Assembly: GCF_000803215.1 (NCBI RefSeq)
Contig: NZ_JSXC01000014.1
Coordinates: 62,001-126,000 of the forward strand
Source of the DNA: Pectobacterium fontis
GTDB lineage: Bacteria > Pseudomonadota > Gammaproteobacteria > Enterobacterales > Enterobacteriaceae
Direction: 5' to 3'
Length of the DNA stretch: 64,000 nt
In this document: positions 12,636-22,449 of the stretch, piece by piece
How positions within the stretch are numbered: the first letter of the stretch is position 1
Layout of the letters: each line of letters begins with the position of its first letter
Notes under the pieces: model-generated
Database searches by the model: none
Told to the model about the DNA's origin: nothing
What the model saw: only the letters and a program-made list of their open reading frames with translations
Position numbers and translations under genes: made by a program

Positions 12636-13085
12636 ATGCATTGCCCGTTTTGTTCCGCTGTTGATACCAAAGTCATTGATTCCCGTCTGGTCGGCGAAGG
12701 TTCGCAAGTCCGTCGTCGTCGGCAGTGTCTGGTTTGTCATGAACGCTTCACCACGTTTGAAGTGGCTGAACTGGTGATGCCGCGAGTCATTAAAAGCAAT
12801 GAGGTACGCGAGCCTTTTAATGAAGATAAATTGCGCAGCGGTATGCTGAAAGCGTTGGAAAAAAGACCGGTGAGTTCTGATGACGTCGAAATGGCGATCA
12901 ATCACATTAAATCTCACCTGCGGGCGACCGGAGAACGTGAGGTGACCACCAAAATGGTGGGCAATCTGGTGATGGATGCACTGAAGAAACTGGATAAAGT
13001 GGCTTATATCCGTTTTGCATCAGTGTATCGCAGCTTTGAAGATATCCGCGAATTTGGCGAAGAGATTGCGCGTTTGCAGGATTAA
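12636..13085 (+). CDS. nrdR: Transcriptional repressor NrdR
   Basis: NrdR represses ribonucleotide reductase operons in response to the ATP/dATP state. The 149-residue product has an N-terminal zinc ribbon (MHCPFCSA, then CLVC near residue 31) followed by an ATP-cone domain from about residue 46 ([19 protein letters not shown]). Length is exactly that of the enterobacterial family. It leads nrdR-ribD-ribH-nusB-thiL; ribD begins 35 bases downstream. Confidence 0.95.
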   Translation: MHCPFCSAVDTKVIDSRLVGEGSQVRRRRQCLVCHERFTTFEVAELVMPRVIKSNEVREPFNEDKLRSGMLKALEKRPVSSDDVEMAINHIKSHLRATGEREVTTKMVGNLVMDALKKLDKVAYIRFASVYRSFEDIREFGEEIARLQD

Positions 13086-13120
13086 GCCGTGTCGATTCGA
13101 CAGAGATAAGAGGTGCGGAA

Positions 13121-14272
13121 ATGAGCGTTTTTCAAGAAAACGATCGACAGGAAAACGGCCAATTGGTGCAGGATGAATTATACATGGCGCGGGCGTTAGA
13201 ATTGGCGCGTCGTGGCCGTTTTACCACGTCACCTAACCCAAATGTGGGATGCGTGATTGTGCGTGACGGCGAAATTGTGGGAGAAGGTTATCACTTCCGC
13301 GCTGGTGAGCCTCACGCTGAGGTTCATGCGCTGAGAATGGCGGGGGAGCGCGCGCGTGGCGCGACGGCCTATGTTACGCTGGAGCCGTGCAGCCATCACG
13401 GCAGAACGCCACCTTGCGCCGATGCATTGATTGCTGCTGGCGTTTCGCGTGTGGTTGCCGCGATGCAGGATCCGAACCCGCAGGTGGCAGGTCGTGGTTT
13501 ACATCGTTTACAGCAAGCGGGGATCGCCGTCAGCCATGGCTTGATGATGGCCGAAGCCGAGAAAGTGAATGTGGGCTTCCTGAAACGTATGAGGACGGGC
13601 TTTCCTTACGTACAACTCAAAATGGCGGCGTCTTTAGATGGGCGTACTGCGATGGCATCGGGAGAAAGCCAGTGGATTACCTCGCCGCAGGCGCGGCAGG
13701 ATGTGCAGCGTTTTCGCGCGGAGAGTGCAGCCATTCTGAGCAGCAGTGCGACGGTGTTAGCTGACGATCCCTCTCTCACCGTTCGTTGGTCAGAGTTGGA
13801 TGCCGATGTCCAGAAACGCTATGCGGAAGCGGATCTCCGGCAGCCTGTTCGAGTGATTGTGGACAGCCAGCAGCGCGTCACGCCACAACATCGGATTATT
13901 CGTCAACCGGGTGGGACTTGGCTTGCACGCGTGCAGACCGATGAACAGGCGTGGCCACAAGGCGTTGAACAACTGATGCTGCCGCAGCACAATGGCGGCG
14001 TCGATCTGGTGGCGCTGATGATGATACTGGGGAGACGCCAGATTAACACTGTCTGGGTTGAAGCCGGAGCCAGTCTGGCGGGGGCGTTACTGAATGCTGG
14101 CGTTGTTGATGAACTTATCGTTTATCTTGCGCCAAAACTGCTGGGTGAAAATGCCCGTTCGCTCTGTCTCTTGCCAGAATTGGTGCAGTTATCTCAGGCA
14201 CCGGAATTTGACATCGCAGAGGTTCGCCAGATTGGCCCGGATGTGCGATTGCGCCTAAAACCGAAATTCTGA
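13121..14272 (+). CDS. ribD: Bifunctional riboflavin deaminase/reductase RibD
   Basis: RibD carries out the second and third steps of riboflavin synthesis. The N-terminal cytidine-deaminase-like domain has the zinc site HAEVHAL plus PCSHHGRTPPC. The C-terminal reductase domain begins near LKMAASLDGRTAMASGESQWI. The start at 13121 has AAGAGGT at good spacing and gives 383 residues, about 15 more at the N-terminus than E. coli RibD. An internal GTG that would begin VQDELYMARA is the alternative and would give the usual length. Confidence 0.93.
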   Translation: MSVFQENDRQENGQLVQDELYMARALELARRGRFTTSPNPNVGCVIVRDGEIVGEGYHFRAGEPHAEVHALRMAGERARGATAYVTLEPCSHHGRTPPCADALIAAGVSRVVAAMQDPNPQVAGRGLHRLQQAGIAVSHGLMMAEAEKVNVGFLKRMRTGFPYVQLKMAASLDGRTAMASGESQWITSPQARQDVQRFRAESAAILSSSATVLADDPSLTVRWSELDADVQKRYAEADLRQPVRVIVDSQQRVTPQHRIIRQPGGTWLARVQTDEQAWPQGVEQLMLPQHNGGVDLVALMMILGRRQINTVWVEAGASLAGALLNAGVVDELIVYLAPKLLGENARSLCLLPELVQLSQAPEFDIAEVRQIGPDVRLRLKPKF

Positions 14273-14382
14273 TGTGTATGTAAATACGTGGTGCAGGTTC
14301 GACAAAACCGGATACGTGCCACCAAAAATTATGATAGAATCCGCCCCCCTGCGGGCCATAAAGACCAGATACAAGGAAAGCT

Positions 14383-14859
14383 ATGAACGTTATCGAAGGT
14401 GTTGTTGCTACTCCTGATGCCCGTGTGGCGATTGCGATTGCGCGTTTTAACCATTTTATTAATGACAGCCTGCTGGAAGGTGCGGTTGATGCATTGAAAC
14501 GCATCGGTCAGGTTAAAGACGAAAACATCACCGTTGTCTGGGTGCCGGGGGCTTACGAACTGCCCTTGACGGTTCGTGCGCTGACCAAAAGCACGAAAAA
14601 TGGCGGATATGATGCCGTGATTGCTCTGGGAACGGTCATCCGTGGTGGAACAGCGCATTTTGAATTTGTTGCTGGCGAATGTAGCTCAGGTCTGTCCTCC
14701 GTTGCGATGGACAGCGAGATCCCTGTGGCTTTCGGCGTTCTGACGACGGAAAGCATCGAACAGGCGATTGAGCGTGCTGGTACGAAAGCGGGGAACAAAG
14801 GCGCAGAAGCTGCCCTGACCGCGCTAGAAATGATTAATGTATTGAAAGCGATTAAGTAA
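14383..14859 (+). CDS. ribH: 6,7-dimethyl-8-ribityllumazine synthase
   Basis: This enzyme (ribE in E. coli nomenclature) condenses 5-amino-6-ribitylaminouracil with dihydroxybutanone phosphate to give lumazine, the riboflavin precursor. It assembles into icosahedral shells in the family. The 158-residue product has the motifs [27 protein letters not shown] and FGVLTTE. The 110-bp spacer after ribD contains TATGATAGAAT, which could be a promoter -10 region. nusB follows after 24 bases. Confidence 0.95.
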   Translation: MNVIEGVVATPDARVAIAIARFNHFINDSLLEGAVDALKRIGQVKDENITVVWVPGAYELPLTVRALTKSTKNGGYDAVIALGTVIRGGTAHFEFVAGECSSGLSSVAMDSEIPVAFGVLTTESIEQAIERAGTKAGNKGAEAALTALEMINVLKAIK

Positions 14860-14883
14860 GCCTGATTAAGTAAGGGGAATTCC

Positions 14884-15303
14884 GTGAAACCTGCTGCTCG
14901 TCGCCGCGCTCGTGAATGTGCGGTTCAAGCGCTTTACTCCTGGCAGTTATCTAAAAATGATATTGCCGATGTTGAACACCAATTCCTGAGCGAGCAGGAT
15001 GTCAAAGATGTCGACATTACCTATTTCCGTGAATTGCTGGCGGGGGTTGCCACTCAGGCTGAGAAGCTTGATCAACTGATGGCACCTTTTCTGTCTCGCC
15101 AACTTGAGGAATTGGGACAGGTTGAAAAAGCGATTCTGCGTTTGGCGATGTTTGAGCTGAGCAAGCGCGAAGATGTTCCTTACAAGGTGGCGATTAACGA
15201 AGCCATCGAACTGGCTAAAGTTTTCGGTGCCGAAGATAGCCATAAGTTTGTGAATGGCGTGCTGGATAAAGCTGCTCCGAGTGTACGGAAAGGCAAGAAG
15301 TAA
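14884..15303 (+). CDS. nusB: Transcription antitermination factor NusB
   Basis: NusB binds boxA RNA with ribosomal protein S10 (NusE) and supports antitermination in rRNA operons. Translation begins at a GTG at 14884 behind AGGGGAATT. The 139-residue, all-helical product has the [16 protein letters not shown] start and the [15 protein letters not shown] and [10 protein letters not shown] blocks. It ends at a strong terminator. Confidence 0.96.
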   Translation: MKPAARRRARECAVQALYSWQLSKNDIADVEHQFLSEQDVKDVDITYFRELLAGVATQAEKLDQLMAPFLSRQLEELGQVEKAILRLAMFELSKREDVPYKVAINEAIELAKVFGAEDSHKFVNGVLDKAAPSVRKGKK

Positions 15304-15313
15304 AATGAATCGA

Positions 15314-15347
15314 ATCAGGGCCGGATATCCGGCCCTGATCGCTTTTA
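15314..15347 (+). terminator. Terminator between nusB and thiL
   Basis: A perfect 26-bp palindrome at 15314-15339, centred on GGATATCC and with GGGCC arms, is followed by CGCTTTT. It stands between nusB and thiL, so thiL is probably expressed by read-through or from a nearby promoter. Confidence 0.8.
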
Positions 15348-15371
15348 AATGACAGGCTGGCTGGAAAGGTT

Positions 15372-16352
15372 ATGGTTGAAGGTGAGTTTGACCTTATTGC
15401 CCGCTATTTTAATCGGGTCCGAAGTTCACGTCGCGATGTGGAGTTAGGCATCGGTGATGATTGTGCATTACTGACGGTGGCAGACAAGCAGGTGCTAGCG
15501 GTGAGTACTGACACGCTGGTATCTGGCGTGCATTTCCTACCTGATATCGATCCCGCCGATCTGGGTTACAAATCTCTGGCAGTGAATTTAAGCGATTTGG
15601 CTGCCATGGGGGCCGATCCTGCCTGGCTGTCTCTGGCCATTACCCTACCTCAAAGCAATAGCCAATGGCTGTCTGCGTACAGCGACAGCTTGTTTGACCT
15701 GCTTGATTATTACGGTATGCAGTTGGTCGGGGGGGATACAACGCGTGGCCCGTTAAGCCTGACGCTGACGATCCACGGTTTGGTGCCTGCTGGCCGGGCA
15801 TTAACGCGTCGTGGAGCCAGAATAGGTGACTGGATTTATGTTACCGGCTCGTTGGGCGACAGCGAGGCGGGTCTGGCTATCCTCCAGAATACGTTGCACG
15901 TTGATGATGAACAGGCACGGCAGGGATTGATTCAACGTCATCTCCGCCCCCAGCCCAGAATCCTGCAAGGTCAGGCGTTGCGCGATCTGGCCAGTTCGGC
16001 TATCGATCTGTCCGACGGTCTCATTTCCGATCTACAGCATATATTGAAAGCCAGCGAGTGCGGCGCACGTATTAATCTGGACGCGATCCCACAATCTGAT
16101 TGGCTGCGGAGTTGTACCAACGAAGAGCAGGCGTTGCGCTGGGCATTATCTGGCGGCGAAGACTATGAGTTGTGTTTTACCGTACCGGAAATTAACCGTG
16201 GTGCGTTGGAACTTGCTTTGGGGCATCTCGGTGCTCATTATACCTGTATCGGGCAAATCGGGCCGTCATCTGAAGGGTTGCGCTTTTTCAGAGATAATAA
16301 AGTGACCGAGCTGAACTGGAAAGGGTATGACCATTTTAGCGAGCAAAACTGA
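15372..16352 (+). CDS. thiL: Thiamine-monophosphate kinase
   Basis: ThiL phosphorylates thiamine monophosphate to thiamine diphosphate, the active cofactor. The 326-residue product has the PurM-like fold signatures [36 protein letters not shown] and [10 protein letters not shown]. In E. coli thiL overlaps pgpA. Here no pgpA follows, and the 70-bp interval to the convergent dxs contains only a hairpin. Confidence 0.95.
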   Translation: MVEGEFDLIARYFNRVRSSRRDVELGIGDDCALLTVADKQVLAVSTDTLVSGVHFLPDIDPADLGYKSLAVNLSDLAAMGADPAWLSLAITLPQSNSQWLSAYSDSLFDLLDYYGMQLVGGDTTRGPLSLTLTIHGLVPAGRALTRRGARIGDWIYVTGSLGDSEAGLAILQNTLHVDDEQARQGLIQRHLRPQPRILQGQALRDLASSAIDLSDGLISDLQHILKASECGARINLDAIPQSDWLRSCTNEEQALRWALSGGEDYELCFTVPEINRGALELALGHLGAHYTCIGQIGPSSEGLRFFRDNKVTELNWKGYDHFSEQN

Positions 16353-16388
16353 TTCTGCGAGTACCGTGAAAGGTTTTAACGCTATTGC

Positions 16389-16409
16389 ACCGGGGCCATG
16401 AGCCCCGGT
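16389..16409. other. GC-rich hairpin between convergent thiL and dxs
   Basis: ACCGGGGC (16389-16396) and GCCCCGGT (16402-16409) form a perfect 8-bp stem with a CATGA loop. It has no proper T run on either side, so it is a weak terminator candidate for both genes. Confidence 0.5.
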
Positions 16410-16422
16410 TATCATTAGTGAC

Positions 16423-18288
16423 TTATTCCATCCACTGCGTGATTCGGCGCTCAATGCCTGCGGCGTCCAGACCCAGATCGGCACGGATTTCTTCCTGTGA
16501 CCCTTGCGGGATAAAGACGTCCGGTAATCCGATGTTCAGCACGGAAACCACAAGGCGTTTCGCCATCAGGAATTCATTCACGCCGCTTCCCGCACCGCCC
16601 ATGACCGCATTTTCTTCCAGCGTCACAAACGTGCTATGGGATTGTGCCAGTTCTTCCAGCAATGCTTCATCCAGTGGTTTCACAAAACGCATATCGATGA
16701 CGGTGGCGTTTAATTTCTCTGCTGCGACCATCGCTTCCGGCAATAGCGTACCGAAATTCAGAATCGCGATCGTTTCGCCCTGACGACGCACCACGCCTTT
16801 CCCGATAGGCAGTTCTGAGAGTGTCGTCAGTTCGGTTCCCGTCCCGTTTCCTCGCGGATAGCGCACCGCCGTCGGGCCTTTCTGGTAGTGATAACCCGTG
16901 TGCAGCATCTGGCGACACTCATTTTCATCGCTGGGTGTCATGATGATCATGTTCGGGATACAGCGTAAGAAAGAGAGATCGAACGCGCCCTGATGAGTCT
17001 GCCCATCCGCGCCAACGATACCGCCGCGGTCGATAGCAAACAGAACCGGTAAATTCTGGATCGCCACATCGTGGATCACCTGATCGTAGGCACGTTGCAG
17101 GAAAGTCGAGTAAATCGCGACAACCGGATGATAACCGCCAACTGCCAGACCGGCTGCAAAGGTGACGGCATGCTGTTCGGCAATGGCGACATCAAAATAT
17201 TGTTGCGGATAATCGCGGGAGAATTGCACCATGCCGGAACCTTCACGCATGGCAGGCGTGATCGCCATGAGCTTACTGTCTTTGGCGGCAGTTTCCTGTA
17301 GCCATTGACCGAAGATTTTAGAATAGGTGGGTTGAGCACCTTCTTTACTTTTCGGCAACGTGCCGCTGGCAGGATCGAATTTTGGTACGGCATGCCAGCT
17401 AATCGGATCCTGCTCGGCAGGGGCGTAACCTTTGCCTTTTTTCGTCATGATGTGCAGAAGCTGCGGGCCTTTCAGGTTGCGCATGTTTTTCAACGTATGC
17501 GCCAGCGCCTGCACGTCATGGCCGTCAACCGGGCCAATATAATTAAAACCCAGTTCTTCAAATAGTGTACCCGGCACCACCATGCCTTTAAGGTGCTCTT
17601 CGGTACGCTTCACTAGCTCTTTAATTGGTGGCAGGCCGGATAAAACCTTTTTACCGCCTTCGCGCAGGCTGGCGTAGAGCTTGCCGGATAGCAGTTGTGC
17701 CAGATGGTTGTTCAATGCGCCGACATTTTCTGAAATCGACATTTCGTTGTCATTCAGTACTACCAGCAGATCGGATCTAATATCGCCTGCGTGATTCATC
17801 GCCTCAAAGGCCATGCCTGCGGTAATTGCACCATCGCCGATGACACAAACGGTACGACGCCCTTTGCCTTCACGTTCGGCCGCGACGGCCATACCCAGCC
17901 CGGCACTGATTGAGGTGGATGAATGCCCGACGCTTAATACGTCATAGTCACTTTCGTCGCGCCACGGAAAGGGGTGCAACCCCCCTTTTTGACGGATGGT
18001 TGAAATGCGATCGCGACGCCCCGTCAGGATCTTGTGCGGATAAGCCTGATGACCCACATCCCACACCAGATGATCGAAAGGGGTGTTATAGACGTAATGT
18101 AGCGCGACCGTTAATTCAACCGTTCCTAACCCTGATGCGAAATGGCCGCTTGAACGGCTAACGCTGTCCAGCAGATATTGGCGTAGCTCATCGCACAGCT
18201 TTGGCAGACTTTCTTTCGGCAACAGTCGAAGTTCATCCGGTGTTTCCACTAACGCCAATGTAGGGTACTTCGCGGTATCAAAACTCAT
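16423..18288 (-). CDS. dxs: 1-deoxy-D-xylulose-5-phosphate synthase
   Basis: Dxs is a thiamine diphosphate enzyme that condenses pyruvate and glyceraldehyde 3-phosphate to DXP, the entry to the MEP isoprenoid pathway and a precursor of thiamine and pyridoxal. The 621-residue protein has the transketolase layout. The cofactor motif [18 protein letters not shown] lies near residue 151, with [18 protein letters not shown] in the pyrimidine domain. It lies 17 bases after ispA in xseB-ispA-dxs. The E. coli yajO neighbour is absent. Confidence 0.96.
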   Translation of the reverse strand: MSFDTAKYPTLALVETPDELRLLPKESLPKLCDELRQYLLDSVSRSSGHFASGLGTVELTVALHYVYNTPFDHLVWDVGHQAYPHKILTGRRDRISTIRQKGGLHPFPWRDESDYDVLSVGHSSTSISAGLGMAVAAEREGKGRRTVCVIGDGAITAGMAFEAMNHAGDIRSDLLVVLNDNEMSISENVGALNNHLAQLLSGKLYASLREGGKKVLSGLPPIKELVKRTEEHLKGMVVPGTLFEELGFNYIGPVDGHDVQALAHTLKNMRNLKGPQLLHIMTKKGKGYAPAEQDPISWHAVPKFDPASGTLPKSKEGAQPTYSKIFGQWLQETAAKDSKLMAITPAMREGSGMVQFSRDYPQQYFDVAIAEQHAVTFAAGLAVGGYHPVVAIYSTFLQRAYDQVIHDVAIQNLPVLFAIDRGGIVGADGQTHQGAFDLSFLRCIPNMIIMTPSDENECRQMLHTGYHYQKGPTAVRYPRGNGTGTELTTLSELPIGKGVVRRQGETIAILNFGTLLPEAMVAAEKLNATVIDMRFVKPLDEALLEELAQSHSTFVTLEENAVMGGAGSGVNEFLMAKRLVVSVLNIGLPDVFIPQGSQEEIRADLGLDAAGIERRITQWME

Positions 18289-18305
18289 AGAGACTCATTA
18301 GGTAA

Positions 18306-19217
18306 TTACTTATCGCGTTCAACGATGAAATTCGCCAGCGCTTGTAGTGGCGCAATATTCAGGGGAGTCGGACTGGATGCGACGAGATCGTCCAGCGATG
18401 CCAGTGATTCCTGATACAGCTCCTGTGCTTTTTTTCGTGCATGATCTAATCCCAGCAGGCTGGGGTAGGTGCTTTTGCCTAGCTGCTGGTCAGCACCCTG
18501 ACGTTTGCCTGTAGTCGCGCTGTCGCCAACAACGTCAAGAATATCGTCCTGAACCTGAAAAGCGAGCCCAATCGCGTTAGCGTAGCGATCCAGATGCGGT
18601 AAGGCCGCACGTCCCACTTCACCGGCTGCCAGTGCGCCGAGTCGGACGGCCGCACGGATCAACGCACCGGTTTTATGGCGGTGAATCCGTTCTAACGTCG
18701 CCAGATCGACCTGATGGCCTTCCGCCTCCAGATCGAAAGCCTGACCGCCGCACATGCCTGCCACACCACTGGCTTGTGCTAATTCTGAGAGCATCGCCAA
18801 GCGATCGCGGTCAGAAACCTGCGGCATCGGCGCATCAGCCAGAATGGAAAATGCCAACGTTTGCAGGGCATCCCCCGCCAGAATGGCATTAGCTTCACCA
18901 AATTTGATGTGGCAAGTTGGCTGCCCACGGCGCAAATCGTCGTCGTCCATCGCTGGCAGATCGTCATGAATCAGTGAATAGGCATGGATGCATTCTACGG
19001 CAGCCGCGGGAGCATCCAGGCTTTCTAACGGCATACCAAACAGTTCACCTGTAGTATAAACCAGAAACGGGCGTAGGCGTTTGCCTCCTAAGAGTGAGCC
19101 ATACTCCATCGCAGTGACCAGTGGACTACTCTGAAAGGGGAGGTCGGCGATGAAATGCCCCAACATGCGGTTAGTACGCTGGCAGTGAGCGTTCAGTTGC
19201 GTGCTGAAATCGGTCAT
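18306..19217 (-). CDS. ispA: Farnesyl diphosphate synthase
   Basis: IspA condenses isopentenyl and dimethylallyl diphosphate to geranyl and then farnesyl diphosphate. The 303-residue product has both aspartate-rich motifs: [10 protein letters not shown] near residue 84 and DDILD near residue 224. It also has the [10 protein letters not shown] block. Its ATG overlaps the xseB stop codon by four bases, indicating translational coupling. Confidence 0.96.
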   Translation of the reverse strand: MTDFSTQLNAHCQRTNRMLGHFIADLPFQSSPLVTAMEYGSLLGGKRLRPFLVYTTGELFGMPLESLDAPAAAVECIHAYSLIHDDLPAMDDDDLRRGQPTCHIKFGEANAILAGDALQTLAFSILADAPMPQVSDRDRLAMLSELAQASGVAGMCGGQAFDLEAEGHQVDLATLERIHRHKTGALIRAAVRLGALAAGEVGRAALPHLDRYANAIGLAFQVQDDILDVVGDSATTGKRQGADQQLGKSTYPSLLGLDHARKKAQELYQESLASLDDLVASSPTPLNIAPLQALANFIVERDK

Positions 19218-19462
19218 AGTGAATCATTATCCGGCGTAAACGGTGACAGCGGTGCATCGGGATCGTCACTCAGCAGGATGTGTACGCGTTGCTCCGCCTG
19301 CTGTAGTTTTTGCTGGCCCTGACGGGCGAGCTGGATGCCATGCTCAAACTCATTGAGCGCATCGTCTAGCGGCAGTTCGCCGGATTCGAGGCGGATAACG
19401 ATTTTTTCCAGTTCGTTCAGTGAGCTTTCAAAGCTGACTGGCTGCTCGGTCTTCTTAGGCAT
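19214..19462 (-). CDS. xseB: Exodeoxyribonuclease VII small subunit
   Basis: XseB partners XseA in exonuclease VII, which degrades single-stranded DNA. The 82-residue product is a helical hairpin with the [30 protein letters not shown] signature spanning most of it. It is the first gene of the xseB-ispA-dxs operon and is divergent from thiI across a 251-bp region. Confidence 0.95.
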   Translation of the reverse strand: MPKKTEQPVSFESSLNELEKIVIRLESGELPLDDALNEFEHGIQLARQGQQKLQQAEQRVHILLSDDPDAPLSPFTPDNDSL

Positions 19463-19614
19463 AGTGATGTCAGAATCCTGGTGTTATACGCCGTTGGCTT
19501 GTGGCGGCAGAGCGTGGTGTTGCGTTTGATCATCCGTGGATGCACAACAATTATACGGTTAAAGCACACAGTATATCTTCATATAATGATATACTCCGCG
19601 CCTTGGATGCTATG

Positions 19615-19646
19615 GGTAAAATCATCTCTGTTCCGCTGATTTTACC
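19615..19646 (+). other. Inverted repeat in the thiI leader region
   Basis: GGTAAAATCA (19615-19624) and TGATTTTACC (19637-19646) are perfect 10-bp arms with a 12-base loop, about 70 bases before thiI. Just upstream, GTATATC and GATATAC flank an AT-rich promoter-like stretch, and GTAAATTTATTTAC follows near 19671. No TPP riboswitch signature is seen. Confidence 0.5.
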
Positions 19647-19713
19647 GATAACGTGATTTTAGTGCTCGGGGTAAATTTATTTACGCCTTTCTGACCAAGT
19701 AACGACAGCCACC

Positions 19714-21162
19714 ATGAAGTTTATCATTAAATTGTTCCCGGAAATCACCATCAAGAGCCAATCTGTGCGGTTGCGCTTTATCAAGATTCTAACCGGAAAC
19801 ATTCGCAACGTACTAAAACACTATGATGAAGCGCTGGCGGTTGTCCGTCACTGGGATCATATCGAAGTTCGGGCCAAAGACGAAAGCCAGCGTTCTGCGA
19901 TTCGTGAGGCGCTGACGAGAATCCCAGGTATTCACCATATTCTGGAAGTGGAAGATCACGCCTATACCGATGTACATAACATCTTTGAACAGGCGCTGGC
20001 GATGTATCGTGAGCAATTGGAAGGCAAATCGTTTTGTGTGCGGGTGAAGCGTCGCGGCAAGCATGAATTCAGCTCGCAAGACGTGGAACGCTATGTCGGC
20101 GGCGGTTTGAACCAGCATATTGAAACGGCGCGAGTCAATCTTACGGCTCCGCAGGTCACCGTACATCTGGAAATTGAGCAGGATCGTCTGCTGTTGATTA
20201 AAGGCCGCTATGAAGGCATCGGCGGCTTCCCGATCGGCACGCAGGAAGATGTCCTGTCGCTGATTTCCGGTGGTTTTGACTCCGGTGTATCCAGTTATAT
20301 GTTGATGCGTCGTGGGTGTCGCGTTCACTACTGTTTCTTCAACCTTGGCGGTGCGGCGCACGAAATTGGCGTGAAGCAGGTGGCGCACTATCTGTGGAAT
20401 CGTTTTGGTAGTTCGCATCGGGTGCGTTTTGTTGCGATTGATTTCGATCCGGTAGTGGGTGAAATTCTGGAGAAGGTCGATGACGGCCAGATGGGCGTCG
20501 TATTGAAGCGTATGATGGTGCGCGCGGCCTCCAAAATTGCGGAACGTTATGGTGTGCAGGCGTTGGTGACTGGCGAAGCGTTAGGGCAGGTTTCCAGCCA
20601 GACATTGACCAATCTGCGTTTGATCGATAACGCCTCCGATACCCTGATTCTGCGCCCGCTGATTTCTCATGATAAAGAGCACATTATCAAACAGGCGCGC
20701 GAGCTGGGAACGGAAGATTTTGCCAAAACGATGCCGGAATATTGTGGCGTGATCTCGAAAAGCCCAACGGTGAAGGCGGTAAAAGCGAAGATTGAGGCCG
20801 AAGAAAGCCACTTTGATTTTGCTATTTTAGATCGCGTGGTAAGCGAAGCGCGGAATATTGATATTCGTGAAATCGCCGAACAAACCAAACAAGAAGTGGT
20901 TGAAGTCGAAACGGTCGCGTCGTTTGCGCCCACTGATATCTTGCTGGATATCCGCGCGCCGGATGAGCAGGATGATAAACCGCTGGAACTGGATCAGGTA
21001 GAAATCAAATCCTTGCCGTTTTATAAGCTGGGTACGCAGTTTGGCGATCTGGATCAGAGTAAAACCTATCTGCTTTACTGCGATCGGGGCGTGATGAGCC
21101 GTTTGCAGGCGCTGTATCTGCGCGAGCAAGGGTTTGCTAACGTAAAAGTGTATCGTCCCTAG
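19714..21162 (+). CDS. thiI: tRNA 4-thiouridine synthase / sulfur carrier ThiI
   Basis: ThiI makes 4-thiouridine at tRNA position 8 and passes sulfur to ThiS for the thiamine thiazole. The 482-residue product has an N-terminal ferredoxin-like and THUMP region. The PP-loop [12 protein letters not shown] lies near residue 188, the conserved Cys344 is in MPEYCGV, and the C-terminal rhodanese domain has the persulfide cysteine Cys456 in [13 protein letters not shown]. All catalytic positions of the enterobacterial enzyme are present. Confidence 0.96.
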   Translation: MKFIIKLFPEITIKSQSVRLRFIKILTGNIRNVLKHYDEALAVVRHWDHIEVRAKDESQRSAIREALTRIPGIHHILEVEDHAYTDVHNIFEQALAMYREQLEGKSFCVRVKRRGKHEFSSQDVERYVGGGLNQHIETARVNLTAPQVTVHLEIEQDRLLLIKGRYEGIGGFPIGTQEDVLSLISGGFDSGVSSYMLMRRGCRVHYCFFNLGGAAHEIGVKQVAHYLWNRFGSSHRVRFVAIDFDPVVGEILEKVDDGQMGVVLKRMMVRAASKIAERYGVQALVTGEALGQVSSQTLTNLRLIDNASDTLILRPLISHDKEHIIKQARELGTEDFAKTMPEYCGVISKSPTVKAVKAKIEAEESHFDFAILDRVVSEARNIDIREIAEQTKQEVVEVETVASFAPTDILLDIRAPDEQDDKPLELDQVEIKSLPFYKLGTQFGDLDQSKTYLLYCDRGVMSRLQALYLREQGFANVKVYRP

Positions 21163-21170
21163 ATGATATG

Positions 21171-21199
21171 AGCGATGCCGCCGTTCTGGCGGCATCGCT
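21171..21199. other. Strong hairpin between convergent thiI and pgtA
   Basis: AGCGATGCCGCC (21171-21182) and GGCGGCATCGCT (21188-21199) form a perfect 12-bp stem with a GTTCT loop. It fills the short interval between the two convergent genes and touches the pgtA stop codon. T runs are lacking, so any terminator role relies on the stem alone. Confidence 0.6.
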
Positions 21200-22449
21200 T
21201 AAAATCGATAGTCCTTTTTATCAATGCCATATTTTTTCATTCTTAAATAGAGTTTCTTACGGGGTATCTGAAGGTATTCCGCTACGTCATTGATCCGTCC
21301 TTGATGAATATCTAATGCTTCCGTGATGATCTGGCTTTCATATTGTTCAATGCGTGCATCTAACGGTGTGGATTGTGTTTGGCTGATCCACATATTCTCT
21401 TCAATCGCGATTGGCATTACGCCAACGGCAAATAATTCAGCCGCATTGCGTAATTCTTTGACGTTACCATTCCAGTTACGGCGATGTAGACTTTTAACAA
21501 ACGCATCGCTCAGCTTGGGGTATTCCCGATTGAGTCGTTGGCAAGCTAACTTAAGATAATAACAAAATAGCGGCTCAATATCGCCGGGGCGTTTAGATAG
21601 AGGGATACATTCTATTTGAGTCATGGAAAACAGGTAATAAAGTTCGGGAATTATTTTTTGCTGTGCCGCTAATGCTGTCGCACCATATTGGCTGACGGCC
21701 ATTAGTCGGAATATATGCTCTTCAGTATTTTGTTGCTGAGCCAGATAATATTGTTGTTTGTGACTGAGAATCTCGATATTACGAATGATCAGCGAACCCT
21801 GCTGTACTTTTTTTATTTGCTCTTCAACGGTGTTTTCCGACGCGCTGGAAGCATCAATAATAACCAGCGGTGCATGACGATTAAGACTGATCTGATGTAG
21901 ATAACGTGCTCCGCATGTCCTGCCTGTTCCTAGCTCACCATAAAAAAAAGTCGGAACGCGCGCCTCTGCCTGCTTCTGCAAGCGGTTACGTAGCTGTCGG
22001 CTCCACTCACTCATGCCAATAAGATGTTCCGTTAACTGATTACGCTGCCAGTGGCGATGCTGGATGAGTTGACGACGCTCTTTCAGCGCCTGCTGTAAGC
22101 GTGATAACAATTTTTCTGGCATGATGGGTTTTTCAAGAAAGTCATAAGCCCCTTTTTTTACAGCCTCGACCGCCATTGGAACATCGCCATGACCGGTTAT
22201 CAGTAATACGGGCAATTGCTTATCCCAGTTCAATAAATAGTCGAGCAGCGACAGCCCAGAGCGTTGCGGCATATAAACGTCTGAGACGACGACACCGGGC
22301 CAATCCTCTGGTAAAAGATCTACCGCCTGCTGAGGATTATCACAGGGGACAACCTGATAACCGGCCAGACTGAGCATCTGACAATAGGCATCAAGTACAT
22401 CGCGATCGTCATCTATTAAGAGGATTTGCTGTTCTTCAGTGAGCTTCAT
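21199..22449 (-). CDS. pgtA: Phosphoglycerate transport response regulator PgtA
   Basis: PgtA is the response regulator expected to activate pgtP when phosphoglycerate or phosphoenolpyruvate is present. The 416-residue product has a receiver domain (phospho-acceptor Asp57 in SDVYMP, Lys107 in FLEKP). A central AAA+-like domain follows, then a C-terminal Fis-type helix-turn-helix (about 370-416). The AAA+ part is degenerate: GELGTGRT at 171-178 replaces a Walker A lysine by arginine, Walker B is not recognisable and no GAFTGA loop is present. It probably works without sigma-54. Its ATG lies inside the end of pgtB (14-base overlap). Confidence 0.88.
   Translation of the reverse strand: MKLTEEQQILLIDDDRDVLDAYCQMLSLAGYQVVPCDNPQQAVDLLPEDWPGVVVSDVYMPQRSGLSLLDYLLNWDKQLPVLLITGHGDVPMAVEAVKKGAYDFLEKPIMPEKLLSRLQQALKERRQLIQHRHWQRNQLTEHLIGMSEWSRQLRNRLQKQAEARVPTFFYGELGTGRTCGARYLHQISLNRHAPLVIIDASSASENTVEEQIKKVQQGSLIIRNIEILSHKQQYYLAQQQNTEEHIFRLMAVSQYGATALAAQQKIIPELYYLFSMTQIECIPLSKRPGDIEPLFCYYLKLACQRLNREYPKLSDAFVKSLHRRNWNGNVKELRNAAELFAVGVMPIAIEENMWISQTQSTPLDARIEQYESQIITEALDIHQGRINDVAEYLQIPRKKLYLRMKKYGIDKKDYRF

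Noticed and set aside
19463-19713. TPP riboswitch before thiI
   Set aside because: The conserved CTGAGA and ACCTGAT-like elements are not present, only simple inverted repeats.
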